Source of the DNA: CAZAPG01 sp964486935
GTDB lineage: Bacteria; Chloroflexota; Anaerolineae; 4572-78; J111
Length of the DNA: 64,000 nucleotides
Reading direction: 5' to 3'
NCBI GenBank assembly: GCA_964486935.1
Contig: CAZAPG010000025.1
Span: 29,902-93,901 of the forward strand
A program made the translations under genes and the position numbers. The notes beneath the pieces are model-generated. The model searched no databases and was not told the origin of the DNA. It saw only the letters and a program-made list of their open reading frames with translations. Below are positions 8,171-15,905 of the stretch, one piece after another (within the stretch, counting starts at the first letter, position 1; each line of letters opens with the position of its first letter).

Positions 8171-8878
8171 ATGAACTCAAAATTTGGCACCGTTGTTAAA
8201 GACTCAATCTCCGAGCAAATTGCAACCAGACTCTTATCTCTGCTCAAAGAAAAGCACCTCAAACCCGGCGACAAATTGCCCCCCGAACGAGAACTGGCGG
8301 CAATGATGCAAGTCAGCCGCTCATCCCTGCGAGAAGCCTTGCGCGCGCTCTCTATGATGAACGTGCTGGAAATCAGGCAAGGTTCCGGCACCTATGTCAG
8401 CTCTCTTGACCCCGAATTATTGGCCGAACGGCTTTCTCTTATTTTTTCCGTTAAAGACTCCGCCGTAACCGAACTGTTTGAGGCCCGCAAAATATTAGAA
8501 GCCGGTATTGCCGGCATGGCCGCCCAGCGCGTTACCGCTGAAGATATTGAAGCGTTAAAATTGTGTCTGGCTGCCTCAAAAGAGGCCGTTGATAACCCCG
8601 ATGCCTTTCTCAAGGCCGACCTGGCCCTGCACAAAAAAATCACCGATATTGCCAGAAATTCTGTTTTAAGCAGCATGTATGACTCGATTAGCCAGCTTAA
8701 TCTGGCCAGCCGCAGCCGCACTAACGAGATACCCGGCTTGCGCGAGCAGTCACACAAAGACCATCAGCAGATTGTAACCGCGCTCGAAACTCGTGATGCC
8801 CAGGCCGCGCAGCAGGCGATGCTTCAGCATCTGAATAATGTTGAACAGAAATTTAAAACGCTCATTGATGCCAACTAA
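8171..8878 (+). CDS. GntR-family (FadR/FCD) transcriptional regulator
   Basis: A 235-aa DNA-binding regulator. The N-terminal winged helix-turn-helix (residues about 10-75) has KPGDKLPPERELAAMMQVSRSSLREALRAL, and the C-terminal all-helical FCD ligand-binding domain (about 90-225) carries the metal/ligand histidines in DLALHKKI and HKDHQQI. Such proteins usually repress catabolic genes until an organic acid binds. It is the first gene of the coxG-cyclase-molybdenum hydroxylase cluster, and the operator over its own start site suggests that it controls itself and the cluster. Confidence 0.93.
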   Translation: MNSKFGTVVKDSISEQIATRLLSLLKEKHLKPGDKLPPERELAAMMQVSRSSLREALRALSMMNVLEIRQGSGTYVSSLDPELLAERLSLIFSVKDSAVTELFEARKILEAGIAGMAAQRVTAEDIEALKLCLAASKEAVDNPDAFLKADLALHKKITDIARNSVLSSMYDSISQLNLASRSRTNEIPGLREQSHKDHQQIVTALETRDAQAAQQAMLQHLNNVEQKFKTLIDAN

Positions 8879-8896
8879 AAACCGGGCGTGTAAATA

Positions 8897-9349
8897 ATGA
8901 AAATTACCGGCAGCTACACGTTTGATGCCCCACAGGCGCAGGTGTGGACGCACATTCACAATCCGGTCTCGTTGCTCAACGTTATCCCCGGCTGCCAGCA
9001 TATCGAGCAAATTACTGCCACCGAGTATCGCGGGCAAATTCAAATGAAGCTGCCGGCCATTGTGGGCGCGTATCAAACCTATGTCAAACTGGTTGAGTTT
9101 GACGAACCAAACTTCTGCCGGTTTGAAGGCCAGGTTAACGGGTCGCCCGGCGCTATTAGCGGCTCGGCCTCGTTCAGGCTAAACCAGGTAGGCAACCGAA
9201 CCATCATCGAGTACGAAGGCCAGGGGTTAATAACCGGCCCGCTGGCCCGGCTCAATGAGCGATTTACCGCAGGTCTGGCCAAAACGCTAATCGGCCAGGG
9301 CCTGGCCCGGCTCAATGAACAGTTGCAAACCGAACCGGTTGATTCTTGA
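8897..9349 (+). CDS. CoxG-like SRPBCC protein (CO dehydrogenase subunit G family)
   Basis: A 150-aa START/SRPBCC-fold protein: MKITGSYTFDAPQAQVW, NPVSLLNVIPGCQ and the C-terminal GLAKTLIGQGLARLNEQL are typical of CoxG. CoxG proteins accompany molybdenum hydroxylases and are thought to help recruit the mature enzyme to the membrane or quinone pool. It follows the GntR gene by 18 bp and precedes the cyclase-family gene, all in the same direction as the molybdenum hydroxylase subunits. Confidence 0.88.
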   Translation: MKITGSYTFDAPQAQVWTHIHNPVSLLNVIPGCQHIEQITATEYRGQIQMKLPAIVGAYQTYVKLVEFDEPNFCRFEGQVNGSPGAISGSASFRLNQVGNRTIIEYEGQGLITGPLARLNERFTAGLAKTLIGQGLARLNEQLQTEPVDS

Positions 9350-9363
9350 TTTTTGGAGGGAAA

Positions 9364-10035
9364 ATGACCCGCATTGTTGATTTATCCGTACCCATTGGCC
9401 AGGACACCCTCAGCCCCCCTTCGGTCAATTTGCAGTTCAAAATGACCAGCTACCATCGCGGCCCCGGTTTCTGGCAGGCCAGCAAGGTAGAGATGCTGCT
9501 GCACACCGGCTCGCATGTGGATTTTACCCTGCACGTGCAGGAAAACGGCGAAACCGCCGCCGATGTCTCGCTGGAGCGGGTGTTTGGCCCGGCCCTAGTG
9601 GTCGATTTGAGTTTTGCCAAGGCCAACCACGAAATTTCCGTGGCCGACCTGGAGCAGCACGCCCCGGAAATAAAGCCGGGCGATATTGTGCTGGTTCGCA
9701 CCGATTGGACCGAGAAGCACTGGGGCAACTTCCCCACCTACTACATGGAATCTCCCTACTGCTCGCCCCAGGCCGCGCAGTGGCTAATTGACAGAGGCGC
9801 CAAGGCTGTTGGTTTTGACTGCTTTAGCGAGTACTGCGCCCGCCTGCCCGATTTCACCTCGGAAGAGTTCATCATCCACAAAATTATCCTGGAAAACGGC
9901 GCTATTTTAATGCAACAACTTACCAACTTCTCCAAACTGCCCACCCACCAACGTTTTCAATTTTTTGGCCCGTTCATCAAAATCAGGGGCGCGGAAGGCT
10001 CACCCGCCCGCTTCTTTGCGCTGTTAGAAGATTAA
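9364..10035 (+). CDS. Cyclase-family hydrolase (kynurenine formamidase-like)
   Basis: A 223-aa member of the metal-dependent cyclase/kynurenine formamidase/isatin hydrolase family (PF04199), which hydrolyses amide or lactam bonds. The metal-binding motif appears as LHTGSHVDFTLHV, close to the family HxGTHxDxPxH pattern, with Phe-Thr-Leu in place of the usual Pro segment. The start at 9364 is set by GGAGG at 9355-9359; the frame also opens at 9346 but that overlaps coxG. Its place in the molybdenum hydroxylase cluster suggests ring opening of an N-heterocycle or amide hydrolysis of the oxidised substrate, which is an inference. Confidence 0.85.
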   Translation: MTRIVDLSVPIGQDTLSPPSVNLQFKMTSYHRGPGFWQASKVEMLLHTGSHVDFTLHVQENGETAADVSLERVFGPALVVDLSFAKANHEISVADLEQHAPEIKPGDIVLVRTDWTEKHWGNFPTYYMESPYCSPQAAQWLIDRGAKAVGFDCFSEYCARLPDFTSEEFIIHKIILENGAILMQQLTNFSKLPTHQRFQFFGPFIKIRGAEGSPARFFALLED

Positions 10036-10055
10036 GTTCAGGGTTCATGTTTTTT

Positions 10056-10111
10056 CAGTTCAGAGTTCAGAGTTTTTTAGTTCCAAACCCTGAACTCTGA
10101 ACCCTGAACTG
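10056..10111. repeat. Long imperfect inverted repeat (GAACTCTGAACCCTGAACT family)
   Basis: A 17-bp left arm (10056-10072) matches the reverse complement of 10095-10111 with one mismatch, giving a strong hairpin immediately before the ribosome-binding site of the FAD-subunit gene. The right arm recurs at 55691-55711, in front of the livH-like gene. It is a dispersed intergenic element. Confidence 0.8.
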
Positions 10112-10147
10112 ATAACTAAAAACTATTTATAACAAGGAGGTATAAAT

Positions 10148-10987
10148 GTGGCTGTAAAAGAGTACTTTTTACCACAGTCACCCAACGAAGCTGTTGAGTT
10201 GTTGGCCGAACACGGCCCCTCGCTGCTGGTGATGGCCGGCGGCACCATTGCCATGCCGCTGATTAACGATGGCATCTCCTTTCCCGAAAAGGTGATGGGG
10301 CTGCGCCAGGCCGGGTTGAATTACCTGAACCGCTCCAACGGCGCGCTGGCCATTGGCGCGACCACCCCCCTGGCCCAGCTTGCCGGCCAGCAGGAAAACG
10401 CCATGTTGCAGCAGGCTGCCCGCAACGCCGCCGGCTGGTCAATTAGAAATATGGCGACCGTTGGCGGCAACGTATTTGCCCCGCCCCCGGCCGGCGATGT
10501 AGCCGTGGCTCTACTGGCGCTTGACGCGCAGCTAAAGCTGGTTGGCCCCGGCGGCGAACGGCTGCTGCCCCTGAGCCAGTTTTACACCGGCTTTATGACC
10601 AACGCGCTCCAGCCCAATGAGTTACTGGCCGAAATTCAAATATCGAACCCGGCGGGCAAAATCGCTTATCTCAAATATGGGCGCAAGCACGCCAACACTC
10701 CCGCGATTGTCACCGTGGCCGCCCATCTGACGCTGGAGGGCAAGCGGGTGACAGAGGCGCGCCTTGCGCTCAACGGGGTGGGGCCGCACCCCTTCCGGGC
10801 CGCGCAGGCCGAAGCGGCCCTGACCGGCGCGGCGCTCGATGACGAGTCGATTGCTGCTGCCGCCGCCGCTGCCGCCCAGGAGTGCGATCCCTTCACCGAC
10901 CCCGTCGCCAGCGAGTCGTACCGGCGCAAAATGACCGCCGTCTACGTGCGCCGCGCGCTCAACCAAATTGCCGGAGGGGCATCATGA
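10148..10987 (+). CDS. Molybdenum hydroxylase FAD-binding subunit
   Basis: A 279-aa medium (FAD) subunit of the xanthine dehydrogenase/CO dehydrogenase family, which passes electrons from the iron-sulfur subunit to the acceptor. FAD-binding signatures AGGT (residues about 32-35) and TVGGN (about 105-109) are present, and the C-terminal CO_deh_flav_C domain ends VYVRRALNQI. Translation starts at GTG 10148, because the overlapping ATG at 10146 runs into TAA after three codons. AAGGAGG lies seven bases before the GTG. Its stop overlaps the start of the iron-sulfur subunit (ATGA). Confidence 0.92.
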   Translation: MAVKEYFLPQSPNEAVELLAEHGPSLLVMAGGTIAMPLINDGISFPEKVMGLRQAGLNYLNRSNGALAIGATTPLAQLAGQQENAMLQQAARNAAGWSIRNMATVGGNVFAPPPAGDVAVALLALDAQLKLVGPGGERLLPLSQFYTGFMTNALQPNELLAEIQISNPAGKIAYLKYGRKHANTPAIVTVAAHLTLEGKRVTEARLALNGVGPHPFRAAQAEAALTGAALDDESIAAAAAAAAQECDPFTDPVASESYRRKMTAVYVRRALNQIAGGAS

Positions 10988-11466
10988 GTTCAAAAATTAT
11001 CAGCTTTAATCTCAACGGACGTGAAGTGGAAGTGATGGTTAAACCGCTGACCACCCTGCAAACGCTGCTGCGGGAGCAGTTGGGCCAAACCGCTACCAAA
11101 ATTGGCTGCAAACAGGGCGGCTGCGGCAGTTGCACCGTGCTGGTCAACGGCCAGTCAATGTTATCCTGCCTGCTGCCGGTGGAGGATATCGCCGGGCAGA
11201 ATGTCACCACCATTGAAGGACTGACCCCGCTGGAAGGACTGCACCCGCTGCAAGAGTCATTTTTAAGCAATTTTGCCTTGCAGTGTGGCTACTGCACCCC
11301 CGGCATGATTTTGACCGCCAAGGCGCTGCTGGACCAAACCCCCCACCCCAGCCGCGAGCAAATTGTGGAGGCCCTCAGCGGCAACATTTGCCGCTGCACC
11401 GGCTACGAGCCGATTATCCGGGCCATTCAAGAGGCCACCCAACAAATGAACGGCAAAGGAGCGTGA
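10984..11466 (+). CDS. Molybdenum hydroxylase [2Fe-2S] subunit
   Basis: A 160-aa small subunit with two [2Fe-2S] clusters. The N-terminal plant-ferredoxin-like domain ligands are Cys42, Cys47, Cys50 and Cys62 (IGCKQGGCGSC). The C-terminal helical domain ligands are Cys101, Cys104, Cys136 and Cys138 (QCGYCTPGM and NICRCTGY). All eight ligands are present. The ATG overlaps the stop of the FAD-subunit gene by four bases, and the molybdenum-subunit gene begins five bases after its stop, so the order is FAD, FeS, Mo-N, Mo-C. Confidence 0.95.
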   Translation: MSSKIISFNLNGREVEVMVKPLTTLQTLLREQLGQTATKIGCKQGGCGSCTVLVNGQSMLSCLLPVEDIAGQNVTTIEGLTPLEGLHPLQESFLSNFALQCGYCTPGMILTAKALLDQTPHPSREQIVEALSGNICRCTGYEPIIRAIQEATQQMNGKGA

Positions 11467-11470
11467 GATT

Positions 11471-12820
11471 ATGACCAAAGATTATCTGCACACCGTGGGA
11501 CAATCTATCTCTCGCCGCGATGGCCTGGGCCACGTCACCGGCCGCACCCAGTATGTTGATGATATCAATTTCCCCAATATGCTGCACCTGAAAATGGTCC
11601 GTAGCCCGGTGGCGCACGCTCGCATCAAAGGCATTGACTTTTCCGAGGCGGAAAAAGTGCCCGGCTTTGTGCGGGCGCTCACTTACAAGGATGTCCCCAA
11701 AAATATTTACACCATCCTCTGCCTCATCGGCGTGGAGCCGGACGATGAGCCGGTGCTGGCCGAAGAGCGCGCGCGCTACAAAGGCGAGCAAATTGCTGCC
11801 ATTGTGGCCGAAACCGAAGAGGCCGCGCAGGAGGCCGCCGCCAAAGTTAAGCTGGATTTGGAAGAACTGCCCGCCGTGTTCGATGTGGAAGAGGCGCTCA
11901 AACCCGGCGCGCCCATTGTGACTCACTGGGGCGCCAACTACTTTGTTTACGAGGGGCACGAGTGCCGCCGGGTGCGCTACGGCGATGTGGACAAAGCCTT
12001 TGAACAGGCCGATTTCATTGTCGAAGAGCGCTACCAGACCAGCCCCATCGAGCACGCCCCCACCGAAACCACGGCTTGCATCGCCAAACCGGAGCCGGAT
12101 GGCCGCTTTACGGTTTACACCAACACCCAGGCCCTCTACTTTAGCCTGGATAACACCGCCCTCATTCTGCAAATTCCCTTTAACAAGCTGCGCTTTGTGG
12201 GCGGCACCGTCGGCGGCGGCTTTGGCGGCAAAGTGGATGTCATCACCGAGCCGATTGCCACGCTGGCGGCCATGAAAACGGGTCGCCCCGTAAAATACAA
12301 ATACAGCCGCTCCGAAGAGATGCAGGTCTCTTCGACGCGCGGAGCCTGGCGCATGTACTTCAAAGACGGGGTAATGAAAGATGGCCGCATCATTGCCCGC
12401 AAAGTGACCACCTACGCCGACTCCGGCGCGTACAGCCGCCACACGCCCTACGCCTGCACCAAACACGCGGCCAACGTGGCCGGACCGTACAGCATCCCCA
12501 ACGTGTCGATTGACGTGTACTGCGTTTACACCAACCGGCAGGTGGGCAGCGCCATGCGCGGCTTTGGCGTAACGCCGGCCTCGTTTGCCATCGAGGTGCA
12601 GATGGACAAGATTGCCGCCGCCGTGGGCCTGGACCCGTGGGAAATCCGCTTTATCAACGCCTACCGCAACGGCGATATCAAACCGCACCGCAAAGTGGTT
12701 GAAGATGCCACGTTGATTGAAACTATGCAAGCCGCCGCCGAACTGGCCGGCCACAAGCTGCCCGACCAGTTGAAGGTGATGAACTCCTGGGACAGAAACG
12801 GAGGAAAAAATCATGGCTAA
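11471..12820 (+). CDS. Molybdenum hydroxylase large subunit, N-terminal half (split subunit)
   Basis: A 449-aa protein equivalent to the N-terminal half of a xanthine-dehydrogenase-family large subunit: the hammerhead domain (GQSISRRDGLGHVTGRTQYVDDI) and the first molybdopterin-binding domain with GGTVGGGFGGK and the active-site loop SAMRGFGVTP. The loop is of the xanthine dehydrogenase FRGFG type and lacks the AYxCSFR signature of CO dehydrogenase, so CO is an unlikely substrate. The protein ends where usual large subunits (about 750-800 aa) continue; the rest is encoded by the next gene, overlapping by 8 bp. Size and gene order resemble the nicotinate dehydrogenase subunits NdhL/NdhM (from memory). 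Confidence 0.9.
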   Translation: MTKDYLHTVGQSISRRDGLGHVTGRTQYVDDINFPNMLHLKMVRSPVAHARIKGIDFSEAEKVPGFVRALTYKDVPKNIYTILCLIGVEPDDEPVLAEERARYKGEQIAAIVAETEEAAQEAAAKVKLDLEELPAVFDVEEALKPGAPIVTHWGANYFVYEGHECRRVRYGDVDKAFEQADFIVEERYQTSPIEHAPTETTACIAKPEPDGRFTVYTNTQALYFSLDNTALILQIPFNKLRFVGGTVGGGFGGKVDVITEPIATLAAMKTGRPVKYKYSRSEEMQVSSTRGAWRMYFKDGVMKDGRIIARKVTTYADSGAYSRHTPYACTKHAANVAGPYSIPNVSIDVYCVYTNRQVGSAMRGFGVTPASFAIEVQMDKIAAAVGLDPWEIRFINAYRNGDIKPHRKVVEDATLIETMQAAAELAGHKLPDQLKVMNSWDRNGGKNHG

Positions 12821-13817
12821 AGTAAGAGGCGCCGGCATTGCCGCCGTCAACTACCCCACCGGCATGAATTTGGGGGGCGACCCCTCGCAAGCGTTGATTC
12901 ACGCTACCACCACCGGCTCGTTTGCTATCAGCCTGGCCAGCACCGATTTGGGGCAGGGCCTCAAAACCGTCATTCCCCAGATTGCCGCCGAAACACTGGG
13001 CGTGCCGGTCGAAAATATTCTCATCGACACGGGCGACACCGACACCGGCCCCCATTGCATGGGCACTTTTGCCAGCCGGGCCACCCACCGGGTGGGCAAC
13101 GCCGTGATGATGGCCGCCGAAGAAGCCCGCAAAGTAATGCTGGAAGTGGCCGCCGAGGAGATGGAGGTCAGCGCGGAGGATTTGGAAACCGACGGGCAGG
13201 GCAATATTCGGGTTAAAGGCGTGCCCGACCGCTCCATCAATGTGCTGAATGTGGCCCTGGCCGCTCATTTCAAGCATGGCAAAACCATCTCCGGGCGGGG
13301 CATCTACATGAAGCCCAAGAGCGAGGTTGACCCCGAAACCGGCGCGATGGACCCGGACTCCACCGAGGCCCACGCCTGCACCGTGGCTGAAGTTGAGGTG
13401 GATACCGAAACCGGCGAAGTGACCGTGTTGAGCCTGAAAAGCGCCTACGAGGTAGGCCGGCAGGTCAACCCGGCCCTGGTGCGGGGGCAAATCACCGGCG
13501 GCTCGTGGATGGGCATGTCGCACGCCCTGTACGAGACCACCGCCCCCTACTACCCGGCCATTGACCACAGCCCGACCAGCTTTGGTGAGTACATAATGCC
13601 TGGCCCCGCCGACCTGCCCGAAATTGAAAGTGTGGTGCTGGAATATCCCTCGGCAAACGGGCCGTATGGGGTCAAAGGCGTGGGCGAAATGACCGCCAAC
13701 TCGCCTATTCCGGCCATTGTCAACGCCATTTATAACGCCATTGGCGTGCGCATCACCGATCTGCCCGTAACCCCGGAGAAGATTCTGGCGGCGCTTGAGG
13801 CCAAGGGTGAGGGGTGA
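12813..13817 (+). CDS. Molybdenum hydroxylase large subunit, C-terminal half (split subunit)
   Basis: A 334-aa protein equivalent to the second molybdopterin-binding domain of the large subunit. It contains STDLGQGLKTVIPQIAAE and, near the C-terminus, GVKGVGEMTANSP with the conserved catalytic Glu. It has its own ribosome-binding site (GGAGG eight bases before the ATG) inside the end of the preceding gene. This argues for a real split with translational coupling and against a sequencing frameshift. Together with the three preceding genes it would form a four-polypeptide molybdenum hydroxylase of about 50, 35, 29 and 17 kDa. Confidence 0.9.
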   Translation: MAKVRGAGIAAVNYPTGMNLGGDPSQALIHATTTGSFAISLASTDLGQGLKTVIPQIAAETLGVPVENILIDTGDTDTGPHCMGTFASRATHRVGNAVMMAAEEARKVMLEVAAEEMEVSAEDLETDGQGNIRVKGVPDRSINVLNVALAAHFKHGKTISGRGIYMKPKSEVDPETGAMDPDSTEAHACTVAEVEVDTETGEVTVLSLKSAYEVGRQVNPALVRGQITGGSWMGMSHALYETTAPYYPAIDHSPTSFGEYIMPGPADLPEIESVVLEYPSANGPYGVKGVGEMTANSPIPAIVNAIYNAIGVRITDLPVTPEKILAALEAKGEG

Positions 13818-13883
13818 CGGAGGGAAGAAGGAGAAGTGAGCATTCTCAGATTCGATGGGGGCGCCTCGCTCTTTAAAAATTTT

Positions 13884-13956
13884 TAACACAGAGGGCACAA
13901 AGTAGACGCAGAGTTCGCAGAGTTTTTTTCTTTGCGCTCTTTGTGTGGCCTCTGTA
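13884..13956. repeat. Imperfect inverted repeat of the CACAGAG/CTCTGTG family
   Basis: ACAGAGGGCACAAAG on the left is nearly the reverse complement of CTTTGTGTGGCCTCTGT on the right, separated by about 35 bp. It is the same sequence family as the tandem repeat at 905-1222 and lies in the spacer between the molybdenum hydroxylase and the EthD-like gene. Confidence 0.7.
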
Positions 13957-14073
13957 AACTTGGTGTTTTGATCTTTTGGTTGTGGCGCGAAGCGCGTTAC
14001 GCCGTGCGCTACCCAATATCAATTATCTGGACCACTAACCTAAACATAAATCAACATATCAGGGAGACAATCA

Positions 14074-14385
14074 ATGCTCAAAGTCATTTCACTTCTCAAA
14101 CGAAAAGAAGGGATGAGCCTGGAAGAATTTCGCCAGTGGGCGCTGGTGGAGCATCCGCCGCTGGGCAAAAAGCTGCCCGGTATGCGCCACTACCGCATGA
14201 GCGTGGCGCTGAGTGACGACCCGAACGCTCCCGCCGACGCCGTTTCGGAAATGTGGTTTGATGACGACGCTGCCCGCGTGGCCGCCTTTTCAACGCCCGA
14301 AGGAGAGGCCGCTAAAAACGATGCCATCGCCCACTGCTCCTCTCGTATCCACCTGCTTACCGAGGAAAAGGTGTTGATTGAGTAA
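14074..14385 (+). CDS. EthD-like ferredoxin-fold protein
   Basis: A 103-aa dimeric alpha/beta-barrel type protein of the EthD family: MLKVISLLKRKEGMSLEEFRQWALVEH at the start and the family's EHPPLGKKLPGMRHYRMS. EthD-like proteins are small accessory or isomerase-like proteins of degradative clusters. It has the AGGGAGACAATCA ribosome-binding region. It is 256 bp beyond the molybdenum hydroxylase, past an inverted repeat, so membership in that operon is likely but not certain. Confidence 0.82.
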   Translation: MLKVISLLKRKEGMSLEEFRQWALVEHPPLGKKLPGMRHYRMSVALSDDPNAPADAVSEMWFDDDAARVAAFSTPEGEAAKNDAIAHCSSRIHLLTEEKVLIE

Positions 14386-14395
14386 TATTCTATCC

Positions 14396-14505
14396 AATTG
14401 AATGGGGTCTGTCCCAAATTTTGGGAACAGACAGGGGGTGCGGGGGGTATCCCCCCGAATCCCCCCTAATTTGCCCCAAATTCCAAAAATTTGGGACGCA
14501 CCCAA
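14396..14505. repeat. Cluster of inverted repeats in intergenic DNA
   Basis: Three overlapping inverted repeats follow one another: GTCTGT-CCCAAA with TTTGGG-AACAGAC, GGGGGTATCCCCCC, and CCCAAATT with AATTTGGG. No reading frame of interest is present. The arrangement resembles a dispersed non-coding element or a decayed mobile sequence. Confidence 0.6.
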
Positions 14506-14519
14506 CTGATTGTAACAAT

Positions 14520-14548
14520 TTGTCATTGGCCCGCTTAACTGGTATGAT
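14520..14548 (+). promoter_or_regulatory. Promoter of the DEAD-box helicase gene
   Basis: TTGTCA (14520-14525), 17 bp, then TATGAT (14543-14548). The start would be near 14555, leaving a leader of about 104 nt before the helicase ATG. Confidence 0.65.
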
Positions 14549-14581
14549 TAGTGATGTAGTTGATCGGCCCTGGCATTGATG

Positions 14582-14616
14582 ACCGCCCCGGTTGGACGAA
14601 CTGGGGCGGTTTTTTT
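14582..14616 (+). terminator. Intrinsic terminator inside the helicase leader (candidate attenuator)
   Basis: ACCGCCCCGGTT (14582-14593) pairs with AACTGGGGCGGT (14599-14610) over 12 positions including one G-U pair, with a five-base loop and seven T (14610-14616). It lies between the predicted promoter and the DEAD-box gene, so transcription must read through it to express the helicase. Confidence 0.75.
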
Positions 14617-14658
14617 GTAGACCGGCCAAAATTTTAATCGTAAATAATAAGGAGTTTT

Positions 14659-15897
14659 ATGCAGTTTTCAGAATTAGATTTAAGTCAATCCCTGCAAAAG
14701 GCCATTAGCGCCATGGGATACCAGGAGGCCACTCCCATTCAGGCGCAGGCGATTCCGCCCGGATTAGAGGGGCGCGACATTATTGGCTGCGCCCAAACCG
14801 GCACCGGCAAAACGGCTGCTTTTTTGGTGCCGGCCATCCAGCGCCTGCTGCGAGACCAGAGCAAAACAAAAAACCCCCGCGTAGTGGTGTTAGCCCCCAC
14901 GCGAGAGCTGGTTATTCAGGTAGCCGAGGAGGCCCAAAATTTAGCGGCTCATACCCCTTTGCGGATTGCCTCAATATATGGCGGAGCCAGAATGGGGCCG
15001 CAAATTGGCAAACTGCGCCGGGGGGTCGATGTGATTATCGCTACGCCGGGCCGGTTGCAAGACCATATGCGGCGCAACAACGTCAGCTTTAGGGAGTTGC
15101 AAGTGTTGGTGCTGGACGAGGCCGACCGCATGCTGGATATGGGCTTTCTGCCCGATATCAAACAAATTATCAGCCGCATGCCCCGCCAGCGCCAAACCAT
15201 GCTGTTTTCGGCCACCATGTCCGCTTCGGTTATGAACCTGACTCGCCAGTTTCAACAGAATCCGGAAATCGTCCAGATAGATGTGGCTCGCCCGCCCGAA
15301 GCCATCAGGCAGGCGCTGTACCCCGTACCCAAACATTTAAAGACGCCGCTGCTTATCGCCCTGCTGGAAAAAATGGATGTCAACAGCATGCTGGTCTTTA
15401 CCGCTACCAAACAGGAAGCCGATATTGTGACCCGGCAACTCAGCCAGGCCAAAATTTCGGTGGCCTGTATTCATGGCGATTTCAGACAGAGGGAGCGGAT
15501 TGCCGCGCTGGAGGGGTTTAGGTCCGGCAAGCATCAGGTTTTGGTGGCAACCAATATTGCCGCTCGCGGGCTGGATGTAGAGGGTATCTCGCACGTAATT
15601 AATTACGACCCCCCGGAACATCCCGAAGATTACGTGCACCGGATTGGCCGCACCGCCCGCGCCGAGGCCGATGGCGACGCCATTACCCTGGTAACGCCCG
15701 ATGACGAGCCGATGATTTACCGGATTGAGTATCTGCTGGGCTACAAGATTGAGCGCACAACTCTGCCCGGCTTTGATTACGATGTGCCGGTTCCTTCCTG
15801 GGCCAAACCTTCAGCCGAGGCGTTAATCCGGCGGAGCACCCAATCAAAAAGCCTGGCCGACCGCTGGCGGGCTATGGGCGGCGGTCGTCGCCGGTAG
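14659..15897 (+). CDS. DEAD-box ATP-dependent RNA helicase
   Basis: A 412-aa RNA helicase core with a short basic tail. Motifs in order: Q motif with GYQEATPIQAQAIP, Walker A AQTGTGKT (residues 45-52), PTREL, TPGR, VLDEAD near residue 150, SAT (FSATMS), and the second RecA domain with ARGLD and HRIGRTARA. It unwinds RNA in ribosome assembly or decay and is often cold-induced in bacteria. The start follows AATAATAAGGAGTTTT. A terminator hairpin in its leader suggests transcriptional attenuation. It converges on the acyl-CoA dehydrogenase gene. Confidence 0.96.
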   Translation: MQFSELDLSQSLQKAISAMGYQEATPIQAQAIPPGLEGRDIIGCAQTGTGKTAAFLVPAIQRLLRDQSKTKNPRVVVLAPTRELVIQVAEEAQNLAAHTPLRIASIYGGARMGPQIGKLRRGVDVIIATPGRLQDHMRRNNVSFRELQVLVLDEADRMLDMGFLPDIKQIISRMPRQRQTMLFSATMSASVMNLTRQFQQNPEIVQIDVARPPEAIRQALYPVPKHLKTPLLIALLEKMDVNSMLVFTATKQEADIVTRQLSQAKISVACIHGDFRQRERIAALEGFRSGKHQVLVATNIAARGLDVEGISHVINYDPPEHPEDYVHRIGRTARAEADGDAITLVTPDDEPMIYRIEYLLGYKIERTTLPGFDYDVPVPSWAKPSAEALIRRSTQSKSLADRWRAMGGGRRR

Positions 15898-15905
15898 CTG
15901 CGCCT

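Noticed and set aside
12805..12825. Possible frameshift joining the two molybdenum subunit genes
   Set aside because: The second gene has its own GGAGG and ATG, and each protein ends and begins at a domain boundary, so the split looks real.
11414..12850. 478-aa minus-strand frame
   Set aside because: Antisense shadow of the molybdenum hydroxylase large-subunit genes, Gly/His/Val-rich as expected of a high-GC antisense frame.
11471..13817. CO dehydrogenase (CoxL)
   Set aside because: The AYxCSFR active-site loop of form I CO dehydrogenase is absent; the loop is of xanthine dehydrogenase type.
12723..13898. 391-aa minus-strand frame
   Set aside because: Antisense shadow of the second molybdenum subunit gene with no recognisable domain.
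14390..14629. 79-aa minus-strand frame
   Set aside because: Lies in the inverted-repeat cluster and the helicase leader; low-complexity and repeat-derived.
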